This document shows, piece after piece, positions 34,397 through 42,956 of a DNA stretch of 64,000 nt. This DNA comes from Ruminococcaceae bacterium BL-4 (GTDB lineage: Bacteria; Bacillota; Clostridia; Oscillospirales; Acutalibacteraceae). A model generated the notes under the pieces. It searched no databases and was not told where the DNA came from. It worked only from the letters and a program-made list of their open reading frames with translations. The stretch covers positions 124,001 to 188,000 of the forward strand of contig LR778134.1 of assembly GCA_902809935.1 (NCBI GenBank), written 5' to 3'. Every line of letters starts with the position of its first letter. Position 1 is the stretch's first letter. Made by a program: the position numbers and the translations under genes.

Positions 34397-34771
34397 TCAT
34401 TCTTCAGTCAGATTATTCAAATTTTCGACCGCAGAGAGAATCTTATCGAGCTCTCCTGTAATATCACGGTTATAAAGAAACCGTTTGTTATAATCCTGAA
34501 TATTGTGCGTGCTTTGATCAACAATCTGAAGAGCCTCTTTAATCTCGCGGAATCGCTTTAAAAACCCCAGATGATCTTCCATTTCGAAAAGCTGTGTTTC
34601 ACCGCGCTTAATGGCATCCCTCACTCCCTGACGGGTAATCCCCTCGTTTTCTGCAATCTCAGCGAGAGACAGATCATCATTATAGTAATAATCCAGTACT
34701 TTACGCTGCTTTTGAGTCAGCATAGAGCCATAATAATCCAACAAAACAGATACTTCTAAGTTCTTTGCCAT
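34397..34771 (-). CDS. ylxM: YlxM/p13-like SRP-associated DNA-binding protein
   Basis: This 124-aa protein of the YlxM family has a sigma-70-region-4-like helix-turn-helix (LTQKQRKVLDYYYNDDLSLAEIAE in parts, then GITRQGVRDAIKRGE). YlxM enhances SRP GTPase in streptococci and is always next to ffh. ATG 34771 follows AAGGAGA. Longer frames upstream are not needed. Confidence 0.95.
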   Translation of the reverse strand: MAKNLEVSVLLDYYGSMLTQKQRKVLDYYYNDDLSLAEIAENEGITRQGVRDAIKRGETQLFEMEDHLGFLKRFREIKEALQIVDQSTHNIQDYNKRFLYNRDITGELDKILSAVENLNNLTEE

Positions 34772-34821
34772 GCTGTCTCCTTCTTTCTCTGTAAAGTGCT
34801 TTACTTTTACATGCAAAAAGA

Positions 34822-34850
34822 ATTATACCTTATTCGATTTAAAATGTCAA
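34822..34850 (-). promoter_or_regulatory. Promoter of the ylxM-ffh-rpsP-khpA-rimM-trmD operon
   Basis: A perfect consensus promoter: -35 TTGACA (34845-34850), 17-base spacer, -10 TATAAT (34822-34827). Confidence 0.9.
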
Positions 34851-34870
34851 CCATAAATTTTTGCCACTAA

Positions 34871-34903
34871 AAAACAAAAAGGGCGAAGGAATTCGTCCTT
34901 TTG
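34871..34903 (-). terminator. Terminator of mutS2
   Basis: Stem AAAAGGACGAA/TTCGCCCTTTT type (34877-34887 with 34892-34902, one mismatch) is followed on the minus strand by TTTTTG-type T-rich sequence. Confidence 0.75.
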
Positions 34904-34911
34904 TGCATTCT

Positions 34912-37290
34912 TTATTTTAATTCTGCAATGGTAACGCCGCTTTCACCCTCGCCATAAGTTCCTAATCGAAAGCTCTTAACACTAGGATGATGTTTCAGAT
35001 GCTCTTGCACCGCTTTTCGCAAAACGCCGGTCCCTTTTCCATGAATCAACGTCACCTGCGAAAGACCGCCAAGCTGAGCATGATCCAAGAACTGATCCAC
35101 ATGAAAAATTGCTTCGTCAGCATTTTCGCCGCGCAAATCGAGCTCTGCTTTTGCCTGCGTTTCTACTGCAGTACGGGTCACTGCCCGACGAGTTCCTAGG
35201 GTCCCACGCTTTTTCTGTTGCCGGTTTGTAAGAAGGCGCAAATTTTCAATCGGTACCTGTGTTTTAATAATGCCCGCTTGCACCAAGACTGTTTTTCCGC
35301 CTTTCTCCACTTCCAATACAGCTGCTTCTTTATCCAAGTCAAAAATCAGAACAGGATCTCCAGGCTTTAATGGGCGGGGCAGTACATAATGATCGTCCTT
35401 CTTCCGGCTTACTGGGTCTGCCTGCTCTTCCAGTCCCCGTAATCCCGCTTTGATCCTCGCCTTTTCTTCGGCCGAAATCACACGGTCTTTCTGCTTTTTT
35501 AACGCTTCCAGCTCTTCTAAAAGCGCATCCGCCTGTCCGCGGGTTCGGGAAACTAAAAGTGCCGCTTTTTCCCGTGCCTCATCCATTTCCTGCTGCATTT
35601 TCTTCTGGATTTTTTCGCGCTCACCGGCAGCTTCCTTTTTGAGTTCCTGTGCCTGCAGCTTTGCCTCTTCGGCCGCTTTTTTCTGTGTTTCCAACTGCTG
35701 ACGATTTTCTTCCAATTGCTTTACCACGTTTTCAAAGCGAAGATTTTCATTAGAAACAAATGTTTTAGCCCGATCTACAACCGCCTCCGAGAGGCCTAAA
35801 CGAAGTGAAATTGCAAACGCATTGCTGCGCCCTGGCACTCCAATCAAAAGCCGATAGGTGGGGCACAAAGTCTGAACATTAAATTCGCAGCAGGCATTCT
35901 CCACCCCCGGAGTCTGCAAAGCGTATGCTTTTAGCTCCGCATAATGCGTTGTTGCAGCGATTTTAGCTCCGGTCGTCCTCAGTTGCTCCAGAATAGCCAT
36001 CGCCAATGCCGCCCCTTCGACTGGGTCGGTCCCTGCACCAAGCTCATCAAGAAGCACCAAGCTGTGTTCATCCGCCTGCTTTAAAATTGCGATCTGATTC
36101 ACCATATGAGCTGAAAATGTAGAAAGACTCTGTTCAATAGATTGCTCGTCACCAATATCTGCAAGCACTCTGTTAAAAACGGATACTTCGCTCTGCTCGG
36201 CTGCAGGGATCAGCAAGCCGCACATCGCCATTAGGCAGAAAAGTCCCACTGTCTTGAGGGAAACCGTCTTACCGCCGGTATTAGGGCCTGTAATCACCAG
36301 TGTATCGAAATCTTCTCCCAGACGAATATCGGTAGGGACTACTTTACTAGCCGCAATCAGAGGGTGACGTGCTTTTTTGAGGTTGATCACTCCCCGATCA
36401 TTGAGAACCGGTTTTGTAGCCTTCATCTGGTATCCAAGATTTGCTTTCGCAAAAATCATATTGATTTCCACTGCGGAATTGTATCCCGTCACAATCGTAC
36501 TGGCAAAACTGCCGACTTCTGCAGATAGCTCTCCCAAAATTCGTTCAATCTCTGCGCGTTCTTTGCTTTCCAGTACCCGAATTTCATTATTCGCTTCCAC
36601 AACAGCCATCGGCTCCACAAAAACGGTAGCGCCGCTGCCCGACGTATCGTGAACAAGGCCCGGCACATTCCCACGGCATTCCGCTTTTACCGGAACGACA
36701 TAACGGCCTTCCCTCTGTGTGATAATCGGTTCCTGAAGATATTTTTGATAAGTTATAGAATGAATCATATGGTCAAGTTTTTCCCGGACTCTTGCTCCCG
36801 CCGCACGCATTTTTCTGCGGATAGAGGAAAGCTCTGAAGAAGCATTGTCGCTCACTTCTTCTTCCGAAATGACTACATTAAAGATTCGGTCTTCCATGTA
36901 TTTATTCGGCATCAGATTGGAAAATCTCCATTCTAATACCGTTTTTAGCCCGGCGCTTTTCTGCCGCCAGTCATAAATGCCCCGCAAGGCGCGCAGCGTC
37001 TCCCCAATTCTGAGAAGTTCCGTCAAATTGAGCAGTCCGCCTGCTTCTGCCCGGCGAACCGCATTGGTCACATTATGAAGCCCCCGAAATGACGGCGCAC
37101 CAAATTGTGCGATCATTCGATAAGCGTCCCATGTCTCTTCCAAAAGCGCAGAAGCTTCCTCCAAAGTGCCGACAGGCTGCAATTCCCGAGCCATCTGTGC
37201 TGCGTCGTCACAGTCGGACTGTTCCGCCAAAAGTGCAAGAATTTTTGGAAGTTCCAGTGCTTTTAAATGATGATTATTTTCAAGTCTCAT
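34912..37290 (-). CDS. mutS2: Endonuclease MutS2
   Basis: MutS2 suppresses recombination and rescues collided ribosomes in Firmicutes. It has 792 aa. It lacks the mismatch-recognition domain of MutS. The core ATPase has ITGPNTGGKTVSLKTVG, the Walker B region VLLDELGAGTDPVEGAALA and a long coiled-coil insertion (about 515-600). The C-terminal Smr nuclease domain shows LDLRGENADEAI and LIHGKGTGVLRKAVQEHL. ATG 37290 has an AAGGA SD and overlaps recO by 11 bases; a longer upstream frame runs inside recO. Confidence 0.97.
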   Translation of the reverse strand: MRLENNHHLKALELPKILALLAEQSDCDDAAQMARELQPVGTLEEASALLEETWDAYRMIAQFGAPSFRGLHNVTNAVRRAEAGGLLNLTELLRIGETLRALRGIYDWRQKSAGLKTVLEWRFSNLMPNKYMEDRIFNVVISEEEVSDNASSELSSIRRKMRAAGARVREKLDHMIHSITYQKYLQEPIITQREGRYVVPVKAECRGNVPGLVHDTSGSGATVFVEPMAVVEANNEIRVLESKERAEIERILGELSAEVGSFASTIVTGYNSAVEINMIFAKANLGYQMKATKPVLNDRGVINLKKARHPLIAASKVVPTDIRLGEDFDTLVITGPNTGGKTVSLKTVGLFCLMAMCGLLIPAAEQSEVSVFNRVLADIGDEQSIEQSLSTFSAHMVNQIAILKQADEHSLVLLDELGAGTDPVEGAALAMAILEQLRTTGAKIAATTHYAELKAYALQTPGVENACCEFNVQTLCPTYRLLIGVPGRSNAFAISLRLGLSEAVVDRAKTFVSNENLRFENVVKQLEENRQQLETQKKAAEEAKLQAQELKKEAAGEREKIQKKMQQEMDEAREKAALLVSRTRGQADALLEELEALKKQKDRVISAEEKARIKAGLRGLEEQADPVSRKKDDHYVLPRPLKPGDPVLIFDLDKEAAVLEVEKGGKTVLVQAGIIKTQVPIENLRLLTNRQQKKRGTLGTRRAVTRTAVETQAKAELDLRGENADEAIFHVDQFLDHAQLGGLSQVTLIHGKGTGVLRKAVQEHLKHHPSVKSFRLGTYGEGESGVTIAELK

Positions 37291-38074
37291 GATTTTTATC
37301 CTTTTGATTAGAATCAGCCGAATTTTCATCATCTTTAATGGAATGATAAAAATCCAGCGTTTGAAAAGAACGTTCCAACATATTGATTATGTAAGATTCG
37401 CTGGCGCGATTTAATTCTTTTAGTCCCTCTTCCGATAGGGAAAATGAAAACAATTTTGAAAAATCCGCATAAATAGTATGCCTGAGTGCAGTCAATGCCC
37501 CTCTATGAAGCGGAATCATTCCCTCATAATCCCCTTTGCAGCAGGAAGCACAAGTGATTGTTCCCTCTCGGGGAGAAAAAAGCATCAGGTCAGCTTCATA
37601 AGAACCGCAGTCTTTACAGCAAATTAAATCCGGCATATATCCAGCCAGAGAAAGCATGCGCATTTCGACAGCTGCCTTGATAACAGAAAGCGGGCGTTTT
37701 TGTTTGCACATTAAATAAAAAGCATTTAACAACAAACGCAAAAAATCCCCTGCGCCATCATCTTCCGGAGCCAGCACACCCACCAGCTCACAGAAATACT
37801 GGGCAAGGGACAACCGTGCAAGGTCCTGCCGAAGCTCAAAAAAGACTTCGATCGGCTGGGCATCATCAATTGTATTTGCTGTTTTCCCTTCAAAAAGGGT
37901 CAGCTCAGAATAGCAAAAAAGCTGAGTTGCCGAAACAAGCGCGCTTTTTGCGGCACGACTGCGGCGTGCAAACGCATGTACAACTCCACAGTCTTTGGTA
38001 AGTACCGTTACTGCGCGGTCACTTTCGCCCACTTCCGAAGTCCTGATGATCAGTCCCCGTGTATTCAACCGCAT
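37280..38074 (-). CDS. recO: DNA repair protein RecO
   Basis: RecO loads RecA on SSB-coated DNA with RecR. The N-terminal OB fold (GLIIRTSEVGESDRAVTVLT) is followed by a helical domain and a Cys4 zinc finger (CCKDCGSYEADL ... CASCC). It has 264 aa. Its start lies inside the upstream yqzL gene and its end inside mutS2, so the three are tightly packed. Confidence 0.95.
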   Translation of the reverse strand: MRLNTRGLIIRTSEVGESDRAVTVLTKDCGVVHAFARRSRAAKSALVSATQLFCYSELTLFEGKTANTIDDAQPIEVFFELRQDLARLSLAQYFCELVGVLAPEDDGAGDFLRLLLNAFYLMCKQKRPLSVIKAAVEMRMLSLAGYMPDLICCKDCGSYEADLMLFSPREGTITCASCCKGDYEGMIPLHRGALTALRHTIYADFSKLFSFSLSEEGLKELNRASESYIINMLERSFQTLDFYHSIKDDENSADSNQKDKNHET

Positions 38075-38183
38075 CAGGCGCCTCCTTTATCTGCTGAGCA
38101 TTGTGTTTTAGCTGGGCGTAGACAAGATAATCCTGCACCCTGCCGGTCTCTTGAAAACAAGACCAAGCTGATTTTTCGTCCAT
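38019..38183 (-). CDS. yqzL: YqzL-like small protein
   Basis: This 54-aa protein matches the YqzL family by the opening SAWSCFQETGRVQDYLVYAQ in pattern (W-x-x-F-x-x-TG-x-x-x-x-YL). It sits between era and recO exactly as in Bacillus and other Clostridia. Function is unknown. ATG 38183 follows AAAGGAG with 10-base spacing. The 3' third overlaps recO in another frame, so the tail (EAPDAVEYTGTDHQDFG) is constrained by recO and not conserved. Confidence 0.75.
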   Translation of the reverse strand: MDEKSAWSCFQETGRVQDYLVYAQLKHNAQQIKEAPDAVEYTGTDHQDFGSGRK

Positions 38184-38344
38184 ACTGAAAACGCTCCTTT
38201 CCTGTTGCCGTACAAGAATCATTATGTACAGGAATCCGCTCCAGTATGAGTGGAAAATAAATGAATATTCGTCAAAACCAGACGTTTTTTTCTCTTCTTT
38301 TGTGCTATGAAAAAGGATTTTTGAAAGATTTTCTAAAAAAGGAA

Positions 38345-39268
38345 TTAATGATCCAAAAGATCGTCGCCGTTAAATCCAAAGGAACGAAGCGCTGCTTCTT
38401 TGTTTCTCCAATCCTCTTTTACCTTAACCCAGAGTTGTAAATTGACCTTTGTTCCATAGAACTTCTCTAGATCCTGTCTGGCATAAGTGCCGACTTTTTT
38501 AAGCATAGATCCGCCTTTGCCGATAATAATTCCTTTATGGTTCTCTTTTTCGCAATAAATGGTAGCTCCAATATCCACACAAGAATGGTCTTCCCGTTCG
38601 TGCAGCTGTTCCACAACCACTGCCAAACCATGAGGGACTTCCTTTTGCAAAAGGCGCAGCAATTTTTCACGCACAATTTCTCCGGCAAGCACTCGTTCCG
38701 GTTGATCGGTCAAAGTATCATCCGGAAAAAGATGGCCGCCCTCCATACACAATTTTTTTAATTCTTGTTTTAAATCGTCTAACCCGTTTCCGTCCATAGC
38801 GGAAGCCGGGACAACGGCATCAAAATCATAAAGCTCACTCAAAGTCGTAATTTGTGCCATCAAATCCGTTTTATTCGGCAACAAATCAATTTTATTGATA
38901 CATAAAACTGCCGGCAGATGCAGCTTTTGAAACTGCTCCACTAAATCGCGGTCCGCAGGTGAAATTTTAGTTCCCGCTTCAACCACCAAAAGAGCCGCGT
39001 CTACTCCCGAAACAGAAGCGACAACGCTTTTAACCATATATTCTCCCAAGCGGTCTCTCGGTTTTAAAAGTCCAGGAGTATCCAAAAAAACGAGCTGATC
39101 TTCGCCTTCGGTCAGAACTCCCATAATTCTGGTACGGGTGGTCTGAGGTTTGCTGCTGACAATCGCGACTTTCTGTCCTAATAAGCGATTCATCAAAGAA
39201 CTTTTCCCTACATTCGGACGTCCTACAATCGCAATATATGCACTGCGTTCCTTGGGTGGTTCCTTCAT
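38345..39268 (-). CDS. era: GTPase Era
   Basis: Era binds the 3' end of 16S rRNA and helps 30S assembly. The GTPase motifs are GRPNVGKSSLMN, the switch region TTRTRIMG, DTPGLLKP and NKIDLL. The C-terminal KH domain has GKGGSMLKKVGTYAR. It has 307 aa. It is preceded by dgkA and ybeY in the usual order. Confidence 0.98.
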   Translation of the reverse strand: MKEPPKERSAYIAIVGRPNVGKSSLMNRLLGQKVAIVSSKPQTTRTRIMGVLTEGEDQLVFLDTPGLLKPRDRLGEYMVKSVVASVSGVDAALLVVEAGTKISPADRDLVEQFQKLHLPAVLCINKIDLLPNKTDLMAQITTLSELYDFDAVVPASAMDGNGLDDLKQELKKLCMEGGHLFPDDTLTDQPERVLAGEIVREKLLRLLQKEVPHGLAVVVEQLHEREDHSCVDIGATIYCEKENHKGIIIGKGGSMLKKVGTYARQDLEKFYGTKVNLQLWVKVKEDWRNKEAALRSFGFNGDDLLDH

Positions 39269-39280
39269 TTTTGTAACTCC

Positions 39281-39838
39281 TTAAACTAAATTATTTTTAT
39301 TCTTTTCGGATTTTTCAGAAGAATATTTTTTCTGATGAACCCGAAGTCCCACAATTCTTCGATGATGAATCCGATCCCGAATTTCCAGCGGTCCCCACGA
39401 AACATAAAAGCAACATGGAAAGGCCAGCAAAATCAAGAGCGCAGGGAAAGCCGGATTTTTAAAGAACGTCTGCCATAGATTCCAAAAGCCCTCTGGTTTC
39501 CAGAAAAGGCAGACTGCGACTGCAATCGAAAAAAGTGCACACAAAAGCACGGCGCCGGCCGCCATATCTTTGACGACCCGCACCACCGTATTAAAGTTGG
39601 AAGCCGAAAAGTCACTCAGCCTTTCTGCCACCGTATTAAAGCACTCTGCTGCCGTAACCACAGCGAAGGTTAAAAAAAGGGCTGCCCACTCTGCACGGCT
39701 CAAAGAAAAATAAGGCGCTAAAAGCAGCACATAGAGGATTGCTACTGTATGAAACCGCATGTTTTTTTCGGTATTGATACAGTAAATAATTCCCCGAAAA
39801 GCATATTTTAGGCTTTTTCGAAATCGCAAGATTTTCAC
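39281..39838 (-). CDS. dgkA: Diacylglycerol/undecaprenol kinase DgkA with C-terminal extension
   Basis: DgkA-family membrane kinases phosphorylate undecaprenol in Gram-positives. Family motifs: KSLKYAFRGI at the start, NTEKNMRFHTVA, the active region AAECFNTVAERLSDF (normally E-x-x-NTA-x-E) and VKDMAAGAVLL. At 185 aa it is about 55 residues longer than the usual enzyme. The extra part is one further helix (AFPALLILLAFPCCFYV) and a basic tail. The start overlaps the ybeY stop by ATGA. Confidence 0.9.
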   Translation of the reverse strand: MKILRFRKSLKYAFRGIIYCINTEKNMRFHTVAILYVLLLAPYFSLSRAEWAALFLTFAVVTAAECFNTVAERLSDFSASNFNTVVRVVKDMAAGAVLLCALFSIAVAVCLFWKPEGFWNLWQTFFKNPAFPALLILLAFPCCFYVSWGPLEIRDRIHHRRIVGLRVHQKKYSSEKSEKNKNNLV

Positions 39839-40344
39839 ACGTCCTCGTCTGTCAGCACATAGCTACTGGTACTAGGCAGTCCCAACTGTGTCATAACCTG
39901 CTCCTCTTTTTCACGCATCCGAACCCGCTCGATTCCGCCGTTCTCATGATCGTATCCAAGCAGATGCAAAACACTGTGTGCTGTCAGGTAGCCAACCTCA
40001 CGCTCCAAGCTATGCCCAAACTGATTGGCTTGTTCTTCTGCTTTTTCCATAGAAAGAACAACATCCCCAAGAATTTTTGCGCCGGTATCATGATTGATAT
40101 CATATACACCGTTTTCACCCATCGGGAAGCTTAATACATCGGTCTCTACATCTTTTTTACGGTACTGCGCATTCAATTTGCGGATCTGTTCATTATCCAC
40201 AAAAGTCACGCTAATCTCTGCAGGGCCTTCAAATTTTTCCATCCGCAGCACAGCATTGCAGCAGCGGCGAATCAGCATCCTCAGCCCAGTGGGAATCTTT
40301 ACAGTTTTTTGACGGTTTTCAATAATGACACGAATTTTTTCCAT
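39835..40344 (-). CDS. ybeY: Endoribonuclease YbeY
   Basis: YbeY is a zinc-dependent RNase in 16S rRNA maturation and ribosome quality control. The three-histidine zinc site HSVLHLLGYDH is intact, along with VETDVLSFPMG and ILGDVVLS. It has 169 aa. Two bases separate it from the phoH stop, so translation is coupled. Confidence 0.97.
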   Translation of the reverse strand: MEKIRVIIENRQKTVKIPTGLRMLIRRCCNAVLRMEKFEGPAEISVTFVDNEQIRKLNAQYRKKDVETDVLSFPMGENGVYDINHDTGAKILGDVVLSMEKAEEQANQFGHSLEREVGYLTAHSVLHLLGYDHENGGIERVRMREKEEQVMTQLGLPSTSSYVLTDEDV

Positions 40345-40346
40345 AA

Positions 40347-41315
40347 TCAGTGTCTGGCCTCCTCATTCTTATCACTTTTCTCGTATGCTTTTATAATATC
40401 CTGCACCAGTTTGTGGCGGACAACGTCTCTTCCAGTAAAAAACACCTGTGCAATATCCGGAACATCTTTTAAAATGTGAACAACTTGTTTTAAGCCACTG
40501 TGTTTTCCATCCGGCAGATCGATCTGCGTCACGTCCCCGGTAATCACCATTTTGCTCCCGAATCCTAAACGGGTCAAGAACATCTTCATCTGTTCTCTGG
40601 TTGTATTCTGCGCTTCATCCAAGATGATAAAACTATCATCCAATGTACGTCCGCGCATATACGCAAGCGGTGCAACCTCAATATTACCGCGCTCTACATA
40701 TTTTTGATAGGTCTCTGCGCCCAACATATCGAACAGCGCATCATAAAGCGGGCGTAGATACGGATCTACTTTCTGCTGCAGATCTCCCGGCAAAAATCCC
40801 AACTTTTCGCCGGCCTCTACGGCAGGCCTGGTCAAAACAATGCGGTTGACTTCCTGCGCACGAAATGCTGTAACAGCCATCGCCACTGCAAGATACGTTT
40901 TGCCCGTACCCGCAGGGCCAACACCCAGCGTAATCGTATTGCTTTTAATCGCAGTACAATAATTTTTCTGTCCCAGTGTTTTAGGCTTTACCGGTTTTCC
41001 TTTCGAGGTAATGCAAATACAGTCTCTCGAAAGAGTCTGCAGCTTTTCCTCAGAACCCTCATTCACTAACGAAATGCAATATCGCACATTCTGCTCACTC
41101 AAAGCTTCTCCGCGATTCACCATCGAAAGCAAGCTCTCGATCGCCCGAACCGCCCGTGCAACATCTTCGGGTTCCCCGGAAATTTTAATTTCACTGTCGC
41201 GCCCAACAATGGAAACATGATATTGTTCTTGGATCAGCTTAATGTTCTCATCAAAGCTGCCAAAAAGTGCAATTGCCTGCTCCATTCGGTCAATATTTAG
41301 TCTTTGTTCAAACAT
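40347..41315 (-). CDS. phoH: PhoH-like ATPase/helicase (YbeZ type)
   Basis: This 322-aa P-loop ATPase has an N-terminal KH-like part and then GPAGTGKTYLAVAMAV (Walker A), LTRPAVEAGEKLGFLPGDL, FIILDEAQNTT (Walker B) and ITGDVTQIDLP. It works with YbeY in RNA metabolism. Overlapping organisation with ybeY and era supports this. A strong promoter lies just upstream. Confidence 0.97.
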   Translation of the reverse strand: MFEQRLNIDRMEQAIALFGSFDENIKLIQEQYHVSIVGRDSEIKISGEPEDVARAVRAIESLLSMVNRGEALSEQNVRYCISLVNEGSEEKLQTLSRDCICITSKGKPVKPKTLGQKNYCTAIKSNTITLGVGPAGTGKTYLAVAMAVTAFRAQEVNRIVLTRPAVEAGEKLGFLPGDLQQKVDPYLRPLYDALFDMLGAETYQKYVERGNIEVAPLAYMRGRTLDDSFIILDEAQNTTREQMKMFLTRLGFGSKMVITGDVTQIDLPDGKHSGLKQVVHILKDVPDIAQVFFTGRDVVRHKLVQDIIKAYEKSDKNEEARH

Positions 41316-41354
41316 TTTTACTCCTTGTTTATAAAAGCTCCATTACAAAAAAGA

Positions 41355-41383
41355 ATTATAACACAAATTCCGTGCAAAGTCAC
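41355..41383 (-). promoter_or_regulatory. Promoter of the phoH-ybeY-dgkA-era operon
   Basis: Extended -10 TGTTATAAT (core 41355-41360) with a 17-base spacer to GTGACT (41378-41383). It separates vegetative genes from the sporulation pair yqfC-yqfD upstream. Confidence 0.65.
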
Positions 41384-41407
41384 TATAATGATAAAAAAAT
41401 TTTAGAA

Positions 41408-42583
41408 TTAATCGACAGAAATTTTTACCTCTTCTGCGATATTTTCCTCACAATTTAGAGTACGTTCTACAAAGAGCACTCCATTTTCGATTTTGGACTG
41501 ATCTTCCCTTTTTAAGACCTCTCCATCGATGTTCGCCTGCTCCTCCTGCTCGCTCAAAAGCCGGTCTGCTTCCGCCATCGCTTGTTCTTCCGTACGCTCA
41601 ATGGAAACCTTTTTGAGCGGATAAATTTTTTCCACTTCCAGACTGACCGGAAGTGCAGTATTCCCCGCAGCAAGCGTTTGACTTTCGAATTCATGTCTTG
41701 CTTCTCCCTGTGGCGGCAAAGAAAAGCTTAATGGGATCTGCATTCCAAAGATACGCAGTCCCCGACGAACAACAACGCTTCCGTCTTCTTCCGAAATTTC
41801 TGTAGAAAGCGGTACCTGTTCTTTTAAAACGTGCTTTGTATCTGCATAGATTTTTCCGGAGGCATGTGTCATTTGGTAAAACTCCCTCTCATGATCTACA
41901 ACTGCCGAAGAAACCAAAAGCTGCCCTTCGTAAACACCGTCACCAGCCTTAACAAGAGCTTTCCCTGCAAAGACCTCTGTTCTGGTGATGACGCCGCTGC
42001 ATTTTGCCCGCAGATGACACCAGCCTGTTTTATCTTCTACCACCGGCGCATTGCTTTTTTCCGTTACATGGATCTCCAAATCACAGCCTCGGTCATTAAC
42101 CGTTACCCAACTGATCTCTGGAAAAGCATCCATCAGATGAGCCTGCACTTTTCCTGTTGGAATTTCCTCTTTTGGAGTTCCAGATGTAATGCCAAGCTGT
42201 TTCAAGGTATCTTCAATTTTCTGTGGAGTCAGCGTTTCTGCTCCCTGCATCTGTATATTAACCGTCCATAAAAAATGAGAAAGATACCAAAGATTCAGCA
42301 AACAAAGGACTGCACCAATCACGAGTCCCGGACGTTTTTTTAAGGCCCATATTTTTCTTTTTAGTCCTGCTTTTTTCTGTAAACGGATTTTTACTTTTGC
42401 CTGTCTTGCAATCGGTCGGAGATCCCGATAAGAGGAATCCCTAATGCAGCAAGAAATCGGAGGGCCCGGCCGAATATCCCAGAGCAGAATTCCTTTGCGC
42501 GCACAGCTATTTAAAAAACGCTCTCCGCCGCTTTTCACGGTAAAGCGTACCCATCCAACAAGCCAACGGGTCAATTTCGGCAT
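41408..42583 (-). CDS. yqfD: Sporulation protein YqfD
   Basis: This 391-aa protein has the YqfD architecture. A cytoplasmic N-terminal domain (about 1-85) leads to one helix (PGLVIGAVLCLLNLWYLSHF). A large external part with the POTRA-like start GAETLTPQKIEDTLKQLGI follows. The IHVTEKSNAPVV and the GDGVYEGQLLVSSAVVDHE regions are typical. YqfD is needed for efficient sporulation in B. subtilis and belongs to the mother-cell SigE programme. It follows yqfC by 11 bases. Confidence 0.93.
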   Translation of the reverse strand: MPKLTRWLVGWVRFTVKSGGERFLNSCARKGILLWDIRPGPPISCCIRDSSYRDLRPIARQAKVKIRLQKKAGLKRKIWALKKRPGLVIGAVLCLLNLWYLSHFLWTVNIQMQGAETLTPQKIEDTLKQLGITSGTPKEEIPTGKVQAHLMDAFPEISWVTVNDRGCDLEIHVTEKSNAPVVEDKTGWCHLRAKCSGVITRTEVFAGKALVKAGDGVYEGQLLVSSAVVDHEREFYQMTHASGKIYADTKHVLKEQVPLSTEISEEDGSVVVRRGLRIFGMQIPLSFSLPPQGEARHEFESQTLAAGNTALPVSLEVEKIYPLKKVSIERTEEQAMAEADRLLSEQEEQANIDGEVLKREDQSKIENGVLFVERTLNCEENIAEEVKISVD

Positions 42584-42594
42584 ATTTTAGCCCC

Positions 42595-42861
42595 CTATGA
42601 TAAAAATTCAAAGCCCGTAAAGAATCCGGTCACTGAAAGCGATTTTGCTCCCAAATTGCTGATTTTAAGATTTCGCCCGCCAATTTGCAGAACCATTCTG
42701 CCATAACGAACGCGAATTTTTTCTGCAGAATATTCTAGAACCCCGGCACAGCCATCGATTACCAGCTCTCGATTGCCGAAAATTTCCAGACGCGGTTGCA
42801 TCGCCATTTCCACCACGTTTATCCGGAAAGGTTCTTTGTTCGCCCTTTTTTTTCTTTTCAT
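42595..42861 (-). CDS. yqfC: Sporulation protein YqfC
   Basis: This 88-aa YabP/YqfC-family protein is predicted to form a small beta domain (RLEIFGNRELVIDGCAGVLEY, ... LQIGGRNLKISNLG) and ends GFFTGFEFLS. The family is SigE-controlled in sporulation. ATG 42861 follows GAGGG. A longer frame from 42924 lacks an SD. Confidence 0.92.
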   Translation of the reverse strand: MKRKKRANKEPFRINVVEMAMQPRLEIFGNRELVIDGCAGVLEYSAEKIRVRYGRMVLQIGGRNLKISNLGAKSLSVTGFFTGFEFLS

Positions 42862-42956
42862 TTGACGCCCTCTTTTCCGGTTGTTTTCTTTAAAAAATAT
42901 GTCCCGGCTGTTTCGCATATACATAGAAGAATCTAATAAGAAAGGAATGTTCCCTC

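Noticed and set aside
42889-42930. CATATACATA as a SigE -10 element before ylbJ.
   Set aside because: One base off the consensus spacing and a poor -35; kept only as a remark in the gene entry.
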